Assembly (NCBI GenBank): GCA_964007475.1 | Contig: OZ023274.1 | Location: forward strand, 93,209,213-93,273,212 | DNA: 64,000 nt | Origin: Hybos culiciformis | Lineage: Eukaryota > Arthropoda > Insecta > Diptera > Hybotidae | Direction: 5' to 3' | Shown here: positions 1-13,000 of the stretch, piece after piece | How positions within the stretch are numbered: position 1 is the first letter of the stretch | How the letters are laid out: each line of letters opens with the position of its first letter | Notes under the pieces: model-generated | The model's input: only the letters and a program-made list of their open reading frames with translations | Told to the model about the DNA's origin: nothing | Databases searched by the model: none | Position numbers and translations under genes: made by a program

Positions 1-14
1 TGTACAACTATATA

Positions 15-72
15 AACATAGCAAAAAATATACAAAAAATGTATTAGCTGTCGCAGCTGTCTGTTTTTCAGT
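15..72 (+). repeat. dispersed repeat, module B copy
   Basis: A segment reading roughly CATAGCAAAAAATATRCA, then GCTGYCGCAGCTGTCTGT, recurs at 51563-51620 and 59996-60050 in the same orientation. The CAGCTG core with its flanks is GC-richer than the surroundings. It is probably a fragment of an old transposable element; the family is unknown. Confidence 0.55.
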
Positions 73-670
73 GTATTTATACATAATATTGTGTTAAAAT
101 ACTATATAATATATTTAATATTATGTAAATGTAATTGAAAGGCAAAGAATTTTATTATGTTTACCAATCATCCATATAATAAAAAAAAAAATAAACAAAA
201 CTTTCCCAACACATTATGTGGTTGCTAAATACACAATATGAAATTCTTTAAGGACATAAATAAATTAAAATTGTTGAAGTTAAGATATTTTTGTTAGAAA
301 TTGTAAAAATTTATGTTAGAAAAATTACATACTTATAAATAATAAAAATTTACTTTAAACTTTTTTTTTGTTTTCTTTTTTAAGTAAATTTTCCTTCTTT
401 TTTATTATTTAATTTTTTTATGATGAAATTTTATTTTATATCATAGCTCAGTTTTCCAAAAATTATTTACTATGCCATAATGTATCATATTTCTTGTTAA
501 TTATATAATATTAATATACATAGAAAATTTTCTATTAATTATGTGAGTACACTGAAAAAAAAACTCGATGGAAAATCAGCTGTAAAATATAGCAGAAAGA
601 TTATAACTAAAACTGAGTTATTTTCTTATAATATGTATCTAGCAATTATTAAATATATGATTACTTTTTC

Positions 671-751
671 ATTGCTATGACAAAAAGCAAATTTCTCTAA
701 CGTCGTCGCAAAAATCCAATTTGGCCTATTATCTATCTGTTTTTTTCAGTG
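671..751 (+). repeat. dispersed repeat, module A copy
   Basis: Begins TTGCTATGACAAAAAGCAA, which is itself a small inverted repeat. It matches 51509-51560, including the following TTTSTCTAAYGTC-like and CCAATTTGG/GGATTTG-like stretches. At 51507-51620 modules A and B are adjacent, so 15-72 and 671-751 may be the two halves of one broken copy in changed order. Confidence 0.5.
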
Positions 752-3700
752 TTAACAGATTTTAAATAATTTTCCAAGTCTCTCGTTCGAGTAATGTCCT
801 AATAAGTAAGTTGTTTTGACCAAAAAATTGAGTAGAAATAATTTTTTTTTCCTTTGTAGAATATAAAAAGATACCTCACCTATTACAAAATAACTGAATT
901 TAATTGAAAAAAACCTTCAGAAAATGTTATTAACGATTCGTTGAATCAAATGTGAAAAATAATATGAAATTTATGTATAATTTACATAAAAAGGTTTAGA
1001 TGATTTTATAACTATGTGTTTTTTTTTTTTAATTTTTGTTTCATGTTTTTACTATGTTATCATTTTACAAAATGCTAACTAAATTAAGCCTTTAGATTCA
1101 AATGTCAAGACCCGTATCATTAAGTTTTATCCTTTTTATGTACAGTTTTCTCCAAACAAATAGAAAAAATAGAGAAAATGTTGCGGAAAAAATGAAAAAA
1201 AAAATTAATTCATTTATAATAAACTCATTTCATTTCAGTCGAAAAGTTAACATGAGAATGGCATTTAATTTTTGACATGTTATCAAAAAACTAACATAAT
1301 GTTGTTGTGAAAAAAAACAATGAATTTTCCAATGAAATTAATTTAGTGCGATTACTAACTATTAATAAAAATGTAGTTATAAGCTCTAGGCTCTAGGATT
1401 TATGTATGTAAAATTTTACATATAAAATAAATATAGTTTGTTCTTAGAAGAAATTGTACATAAATATGGAAGTAACAATTTAGGAATAATCCAACAATTT
1501 TTAGTACTGATAAAAAAATTTTCTATATAAATTTTGAAACTTATTAGTGTCAAACATCCACCAAATTTCATTTAATCTTCCTACTGAACTGATTTTCGCA
1601 CTATCTAAATATTAGAAACATATTTCTACTTAACAGTGTATATTAGCTTTGAATATTTAGCAAAAAAAAAATAAAATTTAATCTAAGTACGATAATATGT
1701 TTTTTTAATAATTTACAAATTTAACATCAATTTAAATTTCTGCCACGAAAAATATATTATTTGTACATTTGTAGCACGTTTAAAAACTATCTTCAATAAT
1801 GTAAAACACAATTGAGATATTTAGTTTAATGGCTCTGCCCATCAACATATTGTTATCTTTTATATAGATTGAATTTTTTTTTTTTGTAACTGTGATTTAA
1901 ATGACAAATTGAGTACGAGTAAAATAAAATGCTTAATTTAATTTTTGTCAATTTTCTATTCCTTTTTATAACCTAATTCATTTATTTGAAAAAAAAATGT
2001 ATATGTGTATATAAAAACAAACAATAAAAAATCTGATGTTTTTCATATGTATTTGGCCGAATAATTTCTAAATATATACTGTATAATATTATGGTAGCTA
2101 CGGGCTGATTAGATAATAAAAGCATAAACATAAAAAAATAATATTTCCCGAAGTTTTATTTTTTTTTTGTTGGTTAGCATATTTTTATTGCATTTTGCGT
2201 TACCTTATATACAAATTTCTGAATAAACAAAATCTTTTGAAAGGATATTTATAGAATGTACAACATAAATGTAGCCTCTTTCGACTGTCATGTTTTGTGA
2301 AAGAAAAATTTGAGTAAAACATGATGTATTTAATTTCAAACAACAACCTATCAAAAAATTTAATAAATATGCATATGCACTGGTAAAAATCTGTTATAAG
2401 CATTTTATTTAACAGTCTTTCTACACTGTAAATTATAAAGTGGATATGTGGATAGAATTTCTTGTTCAACAGAAAATTTTGTTTGAGTAATTTTTTTTTT
2501 ATCTTAACAGTGATTTTAAAACATTTAAAAATTAACACTATTTTCAGTATCAAAAGCATATAAATAAATCAACCGAAAAATTAGTAAATTCAATTTTTTT
2601 GTACTTGCTTTTCTTTTCATTGTACCTATTATTATGTTTTTAACTGTATAGGTTCTGTTTATGATTTTCCTAATGTGTTATCATTATAATATTTCAACAC
2701 AATTTTCCAAAAATAGAATTTTGGTTTTTTTTTTTTGCCTATTTTACTTTGATTGAAAGTTTTTATAACAAAACATATCGAATATAAAATAACAAAAAAA
2801 AAAAGAATGATTATTTTGATTTGGCTGATTCAGCTTAAGTTTATTTAGAGATTCATTATTATATTCATATTAAATATTTTCGTCTTTTGTATATAAAGTC
2901 CATAAAAAGAAAATCTAAATCATTTTAAATTATTTATATACGAATTATCGCAAAGAAGATATTTTCTTTTTTTCTTTTTTTTTTATTTTTTCTTTCTATT
3001 TAGTAATACTTTGATCCGTATTTGCATAAAACTCATTTCTTTTCCTTCTTGTTATAGTATTTTTTTTTTATTATGTTATAGTATGTAACCAAGTATATGT
3101 ATATATGATCATTTCTGTATGTCGACAATAAAAGGGAAGTTAATAAAAAAAAGATTACTAAACTATTTTCTATATAAATTTGATTACATTCTTTGTCTAG
3201 ATAATCTAGATAATACCTTCTAAGACCTAACACAATATAATGCTATTAAAAAAAATACGAAAAAGAAATGAAAATAATTTGATATAAAAATAAAAGAATT
3301 ATAAATAGGGAATACAAGTTTTGATATTTCAAAATTCTACACCAAATTCTGTTTTTTTTTTTTTTAAATATTTTGTCCTTGAAATTTATTTTCAGGACAT
3401 TCGCTTTGCGCGTTTATTATTTACAATTCAAAAAGAGATTGAAAAACCATTCATTAATGTAGCAATTTCCGTATAATTTTAAATTTAATAGTTTGGTAAA
3501 GTAAAAAGTATCAAAAAAATAATAATACTAATAACATTTAAAAATTGCATCATCTTCAAACTATATGAGAACTTAACACCATGTGTTCAGTAGTAGCAAA
3601 ATGATTTTCAAAAATTGTAATCCCTATTTCAGTTAATATTATATGCTTAGTTAATAAATGCCAGTTATTTTTTATATTTTTTATTAGCATTTTTATATTA

Positions 3701-4970
3701 GTTAGGAGGCAAATTGTGAATTAATAGTATATATACTGGCCACGTGATGAAAATGGTTGAGCTATTAATTTTTCCTTTTTCTGCAAAAAAAAAATAAAAT
3801 AAGTACATAATATAAAAAAATTAATTTATGGACTATAAGTTGCGGTGGTGTTATAAAAAATGAGCAGTAATATCCAAAAAGTTATTTGAAATTAATTTTA
3901 TAACCGCTAAAACTCCATAAGCGTAATAAAATTTGGTTGTCTGAAGTACATAGTCGTTTGCGATGAAATGTAACACGCAATATATTCTGATTATGAGTGT
4001 TGTGCTTGAATCAATTTTTAAATTGTATCCCTTTGAAAAAGAATTAATCAGTATAAATTAAATTAATAACAACATAAATTGTAGAATATTAACTAACTGG
4101 AATAAATTCATCTTAAACATATATTCATGTATTTGAGAGAGGCTTACAATTAAGGCATATTTTTACCCAAACGTGTGACAATATAACGACAATTTACTTG
4201 CAACATTATAGTTTTTTTTTTTTTAATAATAATTGAAAAAATCAAGCAAATTATGTTTTTTACACCCTAACTAGAATATTTTGCAACAATTGAAAATAAT
4301 TACTGTAGCATGACAAATTAAATTATATTTAACTTCATTTTTATTCAGTTAATTTCTTAATTAACCGAGAAATTAGGTCGTTGTTGTTAGAAAGAAAAAA
4401 GTAGAAAAACAAATTAACTTTTTAAAAAAGGATAATATAATAAAAGAAATCGAACGTAAAATCTAGTCACTCACAATTATTAATTTTACTGTAACTAAAT
4501 ATAATAAATAATTTGGTAAATGTATAATATTAACATTTGAATCAATTAAATGAACTACATAAATAAGCTTAAAAAAATATTATTTTTGTAACTTTTTTTT
4601 TTAGTCAAATATAATAAAATAATGTAATTTTAATGATTAAGTAAACAAATTATGGTAAATAAACATTATTATAGCTCTATGAAAATGTAATTGAATGTAA
4701 ATTGGTATAATACCTTTTTTTAACGATAAATCATTAATTTTACAATGCTTTAGGTATATGTATAAAAGATTAAATACAATGTAGTTTTTGTTTACCATAT
4801 ACGTATATTTAACTAATTACATTTGATTGTTGTATAATGTTCGGAAAATTAGAAAACAAAAAAACTTTTGTTTATTACATTGTTTTTCCACAAAAAAAGG
4901 TAATTTTAAATTGAAAATTTTTTTACTACTTTTCTTATAAAATTTTATTATTGTCATATTAACATAAGAA

Positions 4971-5440
4971 AACTTTGCAAGACCATATCTCTCAAACGGG
5001 GGCTTTCTAATAAAAACTTTCTTGTCTTTGATATCTGGGGAACCGTCACTATCGTATCCTCTTTCCAAAAGTAAGGCAAATCGGTGCTAAAAAAACCATT
5101 GAATCTAACCTAACATCGACAAGTTTTATCTCTGAAACGGCGGCTTTCCCCAAAAACATCTTGAATTTTGAGCTTAGACACCCCTTCTTCTTAAGTAAGT
5201 TTCAGCCAAAACGAGCTGGTACACTTAAAATGCACTTTAGGTTCGGAACTAGCATCTCCTCCACCATCACCAAAGTAATTTTTTGTTTTCCTAAAATAAT
5301 GAAAAAGACATCATTGAAGCTAAAAATTACTTTAGTTTACTACAAAAAAAAAATTATAATTTCATGTCGGTGTTGCCCAATCACATTAATAATATCCCGA
5401 TTTTCAGTATGTACCAATTGACAACAATTTTATTCTAACC
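4971..5440. other. GC-richer patch with an imperfect direct repeat
   Basis: This patch is less AT-rich than its surroundings. It holds two imperfect direct copies of a segment with core CTCTSAAACGGSGGCTTTC, at about 4987-5024 and 5128-5163, spaced about 141 bp. Short open frames exist on both strands (for example, one on the minus strand reads SDGSPDIKDKKVF near its start), but none shows a domain I recognise. It could be a worn transposon or gene fragment; I cannot tell which. Confidence 0.4.
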
Positions 5441-5650
5441 TGAACTGGGGGGAAAAAAAAGTCTGCTGGTAAAAATTCGAAAAGGCGGCTTATAACAAAA
5501 TTTTTAGACGAACTTATTAAATAAAATATTTACTTAAAAAAAAAGCAGAAATTACTCTCATTGCCCTGATAAAAAAAAAATTATATTTTTATTCTAAAAA
5601 GAAAAAAACAATTTAAGAAAAGTTGTGAATTTTGTTTGTTTTTCTTTTCT

Positions 5651-5659
5651 GTATTTAAC
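5651..5659 (+). repeat. 9-bp target site duplication, left copy
   Basis: GTATTTAAC lies directly against the left end of the foldback element and is repeated exactly at 6299-6307 against the right end. This is the expected footprint of transposition with a 9-bp staggered cut. Confidence 0.85.
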
Positions 5660-6298
5660 GGGGGATGGAAATAAGGCCGCAGGAAATAAGGCCGCGACGT
5701 TTTTTTGTTGCGGTCTTATTTCATTTTGAAAAATGAAATAAGGCCGCGAAGATTTTTTCGCGGCCTTATTTCGTTTTTCAAAATGAAATAAGGCCGCGAA
5801 AAAATCCTCGCGGTCTTATTTCATTTTGAAAAATGAAATAAGACCGCAAAAAATTCCTCGCGGCCTTATTTCGTTTTGAAAAATGAAATAAGGCCGCGAC
5901 AAAGAAAAACAATTATTCGGAGCGCCGCAAATCCCACTGACCAACCGCCCGCCCGCCGCCCTGCTGCCCCCTGCCCTGTGTGCTCACCTCACAAGATTAC
6001 GCGGCCTTATTTCGTTTTTCAAAATGAAATAAGGCCGCGAAAAAATCCTCGCGGCCTTATTTCATTTTTCAAAATGAAATTAGCCCTCCGATTAATTTTT
6101 TTTTTTGTCGCGGTCTTATTTCATTTTTCAAAACGAAATAAGGCCGCGAGGAATTTTATGCGGTCTTATTTCATTTTTCAAAATGAAATAAGACCGCGAG
6201 GATTTTTTCGCGGCCTTATTTCATTTTTCAAAATGAAATAAGACCGCAACAAAAAACCTATCGCGGCCTTATTTCCCGCGGCCTTATTTCACTGCGCC
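5660..6298. mobile_element. foldback DNA transposon, non-autonomous, GC-rich
   Basis: A 639-bp element with terminal inverted repeats that start GGGGGATGGAAATAAGGCC on the left and, read inward on the other strand, GGCGCAGTGAAATAAGGCC on the right. Both continue for over 40 bp with a second copy of GAAATAAGGCCGCG. The interior holds about a dozen alternating copies of GAAATAAGGCCGCG and its complement, joined by short TTTTCAAAA-type centres, so it can fold at many scales. A unique GC-rich core of about 100 bp lies at 5900-5998. The open frame across 5876-6241 only translates the repeat. A perfect 9-bp duplication flanks it. GG-starting termini with an 8-9 bp duplication fit Mutator-like or Merlin-type superfamilies; this assignment is inference because no transposase is present. 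Confidence 0.85.
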
Positions 6299-6307
6299 GT
6301 ATTTAAC
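6299..6307 (+). repeat. 9-bp target site duplication, right copy
   Basis: GTATTTAAC, identical to 5651-5659, directly follows the right terminal repeat of the foldback element. Confidence 0.85.
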
Positions 6308-6524
6308 ATAGACGCCAAAAATATAACCATAATATATATTTAGATTTTGGGTTAAAAATAAAAAAAATAAAAAATTTAGGAAAAAAAAAACAGCAATTTC
6401 CCGCCACTACAATATTTTTCAATAAATTTATTGTATGTGGGTGGGTATGATAAAATGAGAAAAAAATGTTAAAAGAAACCCAAGAACATAAAAAGTGATT
6501 TAACAAAATTATACGAGCTTTATC

Positions 6525-6724
6525 NNNNNNNNNNNNNNNNNNNNNNNNNNNNNNNNNNNNNNNNNNNNNNNNNNNNNNNNNNNNNNNNNNNNNNNNNNNN
6601 NNNNNNNNNNNNNNNNNNNNNNNNNNNNNNNNNNNNNNNNNNNNNNNNNNNNNNNNNNNNNNNNNNNNNNNNNNNNNNNNNNNNNNNNNNNNNNNNNNNN
6701 NNNNNNNNNNNNNNNNNNNNNNNN
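6525..6724. other. assembly gap of 200 N
   Basis: A run of exactly 200 undetermined bases, a length typical of a placeholder and not a measured gap. The 6725 edge is also the end of the 1.4-kb inverted-duplication arm, which suggests the assembler broke or joined contigs because of that repeat. Confidence 0.95.
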
Positions 6725-8109
6725 AATAAAAAATATTTAATTTGTAAGAGAATAGCAAAATAAAATGTTTTAATTGCTTTATTGCACAATAATGTCGATA
6801 ATTTATAAGTATATATATAAAATTAATCTTCGGATATAGATTTATAAAAGGATTCAAAATATAAAAAAAAAATATATGGCAACATTTTTGATCATTATTT
6901 AAAAGAATATGAATATGCAGATTTGACAATTTTATGAAATTTAATGAATTTAATGTATAATAGTTATGGCTTCTTTCTCACAGTGTAGTTTTACGATGCT
7001 CAACTATACATATATATTGAATATATTGAATAAATTTATCACACATTTTTAATATGTATTTATTTTTTTTATGCCTGGAGGCTATACTTTGTGAGCGTTT
7101 TTTAGAGAAAATTGATTTAAAAAAAATCTTATTAAGAAAATAAAATTTTCAAATAAATATAAAATATTCTTTTATGAATATAAATATAATATTATTTTCC
7201 TACAGAATTCTCGAATGAAAAACCAAGCACGATAAAAACTAATTTGAATTTATTTTTCCTTTATTTTTTTTTTTTTTTCATTTTTATTATTCAAAAATAT
7301 ATTTTTTATTAACTGGAAATGTTTATTTAATTTTCTCTCTTTATTTTTTTTTTATCCTTTTAGCTTTAATTTTTTTTTTGTTGGTTTAAGAGGTGAACTA
7401 CTTATATTAACACACATAGTATCAAGGAAAAGGATTTTAATATAATAAAAATTATTATAAAATTAAAAAAACTGTGAAAAAAGGGAAAAACATTTGGAAT
7501 ATAATATAATATAATAGACTTAAGGCTAGACGTCGATTCAGATTAGTAATTCAGTATGTCGTAGGAAAATTTTTTTGTTGGACTATTAGAACAGTATTTT
7601 TATAAGATAAAATGAAATTTATACATTTTCCAAGTATTTTTATTAATAAGAAAAAAAAAAATTATTCCTTTTTTGATTAACATTTTTTTTTTTGTAGAAA
7701 TTTAATTTAACAAAATTGGGAAGAATATCGGTTTGGTCCATTGATTCTTCTTTTGACCCTATTAAATAAAAAAGTGGACATTTTAAATATTCATTGAATA
7801 AAATATTTTTAATTTTTTAAATTTCATACAATTTTATAATAAAATAAGAGTGTATTTTAAATTTTAATATGTTACATAATATATGTTCAATTGTTCACGC
7901 ATTTAAATAATGTTTAATACACTATTCTGGAAGTTATTACTATAAAATCTTTCTTGCACTTGTGTTAAATGTTAGACCTAGTTAATAAATGTAACATTTA
8001 CGTCTTTCGACTTGTCGAGGCAACTCCTCGGAGAAACTCCGAGGATAGCCCCGACAAATAATCCCTACTCTAAGCCCTAAACTTAAAAACTAAAATGATG
8101 CCAATTCCA
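6725..8109 (+). repeat. large inverted duplication, left arm
   Basis: Read on the minus strand this stretch matches 55071-56411 almost base for base, apart from homopolymer-length differences, a few substitutions (near 7072, 7098 and 7558) and a diverged block of roughly 50-90 bp near 7885-7970. Identity outside that block is high (a few differences per several hundred bases), so the duplication is recent. It has no gene; the open frames in it are AT-rich and without domains. The arm stops exactly at the N gap, so its true left limit is unknown. Confidence 0.9.
8013..8056. repeat. GC-rich hairpin inside the left arm
   Basis: An imperfect 44-base palindrome. The inner arms are CCTCGGAG and CTCCGAGG around a 3-base loop; the outer arms are TGTCG..GC and GC..CGACA. 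The same hairpin lies in the right arm at 55124-55167. It is the only GC-rich part of the duplication and may mark a transposon end. Confidence 0.7.
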
Positions 8110-9960
8110 ATTTTTTTTTTTATAATTTTTTACTTTTTGTTTAATCTTGTTTTTATTTTTTTGTTTTTTTTTTTTGTTTTTTTTCTGTGTCAAATCATAA
8201 ACAAGCTCAATTAATTCAACAAAATGATTAAGAGGGTGCAAAAACATAGCATTTATAAATTTAAAAAAAAAGCTAGAAAAATAATAAATATGTTAAATTT
8301 TTTAATTTTTTAAAAATAAGAAATGAGAACAGCTAGAAAAAATCTAATACTTCAATTCTTTGTGTAGGGAATTAAAAATATAGATTTTCTTGAGCAAATC
8401 TTTTAACAAGATTTAACACTTTATGTAAGCTTTTAGATGTAAATTGAAAAAACTGATTAAAAACAACACAAAAACTTAATTCGAGTTAATTCTATTGAAA
8501 AATTGACCCAATTTTCAGTCCGAGCTGAGAATGGTTGAACCAACAACCGAACACGGTGTAGGATAATGGCAATATTACTACACTATGACGGCCGATCATA
8601 GTATGAAATCATAACCACATTTTCTATATATTTTGTTATTTATTCTAGGTTCTAAATTCATAAAATGAAATCAATAAAAGTTACACCAGTCCCATTATCT
8701 AACTTTAAGCTTATTCTTTGTAAATAAAATCACATAACATAGAAATAAAATAATAGAAGTATGAAATGTCAAAACAAAATAAATTTTAATTAAATTTATA
8801 ATCAAATTTAAATGGGAAAATAAAAATAAATAATATATATTGTATATATACATATCTAATGATCTAATAGAAAATTTTTAATAAACCTTAAAAATATAGG
8901 ATAAATAATTTTATTCTGTTTTTAATATTATTAATTTAATTTTTTTTTGTCATTTTTATTTAATTTATATATAGAAATGTTCTTGAAGCTGTTTCATTTC
9001 ATCAAATAATAGGTTTCAGATGGTTTCAGCTATTTTTGACAATCAAATTGGGAATAAAACAAAATTAAAAAAAATATCTTCTGTATTTTTTTAAAGATGA
9101 AATTTAAAACATTTAATGGGGAAAATTAAAAAAAAAAAATTAATAATAAAATAAGTAAAGAAAAATACGGAAAGAACATTTAACATCGATTGCATTACGC
9201 GTGTCATGTTCGCGTAGATGGAGGAATATCATGTACTTCAGAAATAAGATTTTTTTTTTTAATGTTAAATAAAATAATAATAAGATAAAAAACAAAATAA
9301 AATTCCAATGATTTTTTTTAATTTTGCTCTTTTTATATTAAAAATATAATATCTATTACTATTATTATTTCATTGGTTCGCAATTATTTTGTCGAAGCAA
9401 ACTCTTGGTTCTATATAATTTTTATATTTAGTCAAAATGCCAAAACAATGAAAAGAAGGTTAACATAAACAGGTAATGTAGTGTTTGCTCAGTACAGTGC
9501 TATCAAAATATACTTTGAAAACGACTCTTACGCCTTTCAAATAATCAATTTCGGATATTTTTTACACAAAATATAATATAACACATTATTCAATAGACCG
9601 CCCATAATGATATGTGAATTAGAATAATTATAGTTATTTTTTTTTTCAATTAAAAAAAACTTTTAATTTTAAAATGAAAAGTTCTATCTTTAAGTTTTTT
9701 TTAAATATTAAAATTCTCACCCAATTACACAATTTAATCAATTATTTTAAATATTTATATTTATAATAATGAACTTTTATTTTACACGCAACGTATTATA
9801 AACTTCACTTTCAAATTCGAAAACAAACAATTTAAATTATGAGAAATTTTGATTTTATGGTTGATTTGATAAAATAATTATATAATAATTATTTTACCAA
9901 AGAGTATGCATATAAAAGATATTTCAGTCCCATACAAATTAAAAATCGTAACATAATATT
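8110..9960. other. AT-rich intergenic DNA
   Basis: No coding signal. A slightly GC-richer tract at 8515-8600 has no frame or repeat that I can identify. Confidence 0.65.
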
Positions 9961-9964
9961 TTAA

Positions 9965-10040
9965 ATCACAACCCATGAACTTATATTTATTTTTTTGGGA
10001 ATTTCGTTCTCACAAAAGTTTTTAAAACTTTAAAAACAAG
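9965..10040 (+). repeat. diverged half-copy of a palindromic MITE
   Basis: The series ATCACAACCCATGA, then TTTTTTGGGAATT, then CTCACAAAAG, then AAAACTT follows the same order as in the palindromic element at 18601-18820 (positions 18627-18703). Only one arm can be recognised here, so it is probably an old, degraded copy of the same family. Confidence 0.5.
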
Positions 10041-13000
10041 AAAGTGTGATTAAAAAAATTCTATTTTTATAAAAGTCGGGGTACTAGGTCCTTGGACCAA
10101 ATTTTACAAATCTGAAAATGTGGACTTAAAGCTGTTTTAAAACGAGCTTAAAACATATTTCAATCCGACTTCGATCAGACTGCACGCACATCCCTCATTT
10201 CACCGTATTGGTGGTGACGAATTGAGACTTTTCAATTTTTAAATTTGGGCGGGCGTCATCAATAATTATCACTCCACTATCAAAGTTAAGGGTAAAATAA
10301 ATCCCTAGAGAAATTGATACGAATTTCACTGCTATTTAAAGAAAAATTATTAGCATTAAAATATTTTCTTTTCTTAATATTTTTCCTTATTCTTTAAAGA
10401 CATTTCATATACTTATATAATATTGCTTAAAGAACATAAAAACAAGCCTCTAACAGAACGTTCTTCTTGTTTTTTTAACATCATAAGCTTTTAATAAATT
10501 TTTATACAAAATCATAAAAATAATGTCATTTATCCTTCAAATCAGTTTTGTTATTGTAATAAAACTGAGATTGAGGAGGTTAGGTATATACATATTAAAA
10601 TGTTAAAAAATATTAAAACATTCTTTATGTAATTTCATAAACATGAAAAATAAAAATAATAAAAAAAAAAAAAAAATTGTCCAGGCTAAAATGTTGGCTT
10701 GGCATATTAAATGAAAAAATTACAAAATACAGTATACCTTATTTTTTTATGAAAAAGAGAAAATATTTAAAAACTTAATAAATATGTTGTTTTTCTTGGG
10801 TAATTTTAACCAACATGTTACTAAGTATGCATTTCTTTTTATTATTAGCTGTTGATTACTTTCGTTACAACATTATTATGTATATATATAAAATTATTAT
10901 ACAACATGTGTCAGAATATGAAAATTATTCAAAGCTATCTTTTAATTAAATTACCTAATAGGATATAATTAAAGAAAATTCTGTGTTAATAAAATTGTTA
11001 TGTTTTGTTGGAAATTTTCCTTCTCTCTTTGTTGCTTTTCTTTTTTTTTTAATATTAGATACGTATTTTCTTTAATTTTTACTAACTTAGGAAACTCAGT
11101 GGATGAAAAACTATTTAATAAAAAACAAAATAAATTAATTTTAGGAATTACGCAATAGCCAACAACTCATTTTAGAAACTCAAGTCGTAGAACAGGTTCA
11201 TTGACTTAAATATCGATCAAATATAGATTCTTATTTGAAATGGCATTCATATATGTATGAAACATATATTTACACACATACATCAAACATATATATTATA
11301 ATTAGCTAGCTCTCTTTATATTAAGAGAAACTTTGCATCATCAGCTAGTTGTAAATATGCAATTGTATATTACACAATTCTGTCTTCAGATCCAGCATTC
11401 AAAATACATGCATTTAAGATAATAATAAGATAATAAAAATTTAATAATTTTGCAAATACATACTAATTTTTTTAATCTGTGTATTTAGTTCGTAATACCT
11501 TCCCTAATAGCCTGACATCAGCTAAATTATAAATTTATAGTTGAAGTAATTTATTTGCTGTAATTTATTTTTTCTAGAAATTTATTGTTATATTTAAAAC
11601 CAAATTATTTAATTTTAATTAACTTTTAATATCATAAATAAATAAAATTGTATAATTTTCCAGGAATCTAAGTTTTTTTTTTTAATTCCAATAATTAAAA
11701 TAATTATTCAATTTTATTTCATTTGACATAATATTTGCAATTTTTGGTCTAATTAAATGCATGTGCCAAATATACATACATGATAATTACATTGTAATTC
11801 TATTAGAAAATTAGTAAAACTAAAACATGATAGTTATGAATTTTTGTAATAAATTTCAAAAACCCACATAAAATCAACCTACATAATTGTTAACAAAAAA
11901 AAAAACCAAATTTAAAAAAAAAAATATTTTGTAGTTTCAACATTTTTGAAACAATTTGTTGTCAAAACCAATAAATAAGTGAACCATAAATGTTTTGTTT
12001 TTATTTTATTTTCTCCTTGTATAGATACATATACCTACAATGTAATATGTATAAAATAACAAATAAGTATATTTATTAATACTAAAAAATAGTGAACTAA
12101 TTTTATTGGTTTTATAATAAGCATTTTTATTATTATATATGTATATTCTCTTCTTTACATTAAACAATATATGAGGCTCTAAATCTGTGACTTTTACTTC
12201 GAATTACAATTTTAAGACTATGTATCCTTGACAGTAGTTTTCGCAGTTGAATTTATTTTGCTCATTTTGAGAATATTCATAATTACTGGCGAAAGAGTTC
12301 AAGAAGCCCACAAATGCAATTATTTACATAATATTGAATAAAAAATACATATAAAATTTTTATCGAGAGAATAAGTTTTTTAAATTTTTCAAACTTTTTA
12401 TTTTTTATAAACCATTTTGTTATGACATTTTAAAATATACTTTACAAATGTTATTTTTGAATAACTAAACTCAAAATCTATGATAAAACAACCCATTTTC
12501 GGGCTCTATTTAATAATTGAATTTTTATAGTAAAACAAAAAGTAAACTAAAAGGGTTTTAATAATTTATATTTTCAGAAATGAAATTAAAATCTCGAAAC
12601 TATTGAATCGACTCAGTTAAAACTCAGTTAAGTGAATGTGATAAAAAACAACAAATATCTACTATGTGTGTATATATAATATTTTTATAGTGCTGCTTTG
12701 TAGACAAACATTAAAGGAAAAAACATTTATAAATTTTATTCTTTTTTTCATAGTTTTTTCCTCACAATGTGCATTTCCTAGAAAATATGTGTAGTATATA
12801 CTTTCATTTGTTGCATTTATTTTTTAAATATCCGTATCTTTTTTTGTTTTTTTAAATGGTAATAATTTATGTCCACTATTACAAACAGATTTTACTGGAT
12901 GGAATTGGAAGGAAAACTTCCTTGTTGTGGTTAGAAATTCTTTTCTATTTTGTTCTTAAACCATTTTAATAAAATTATTTATTAACATTTTACATTACAA

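Larger units (their letters stand above)
1..4970. other. AT-rich intergenic DNA, no gene seen
   Basis: Homopolymer A/T runs dominate. The open frames on either strand are short, lysine/phenylalanine/isoleucine-rich and without domains, as expected by chance in such base composition. I see no coding signal. The only structured parts are two pieces of a dispersed repeat at 15-72 and 671-751, annotated separately. Confidence 0.75.

Noticed and set aside
5876..6241. 121-codon open frame on the + strand
   Set aside because: It only translates the palindromic GAAATAAGGCCGCG repeats of the foldback element; the protein is a repetition of FQNEIRPR-type units with no domain.
6303..6929. Minus-strand frame of about 208 codons across the gap
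   Set aside because: Two thirds of a coding claim would rest on N's and AT-rich sequence; the part outside the gap is the inverted duplication and is non-coding in both arms.
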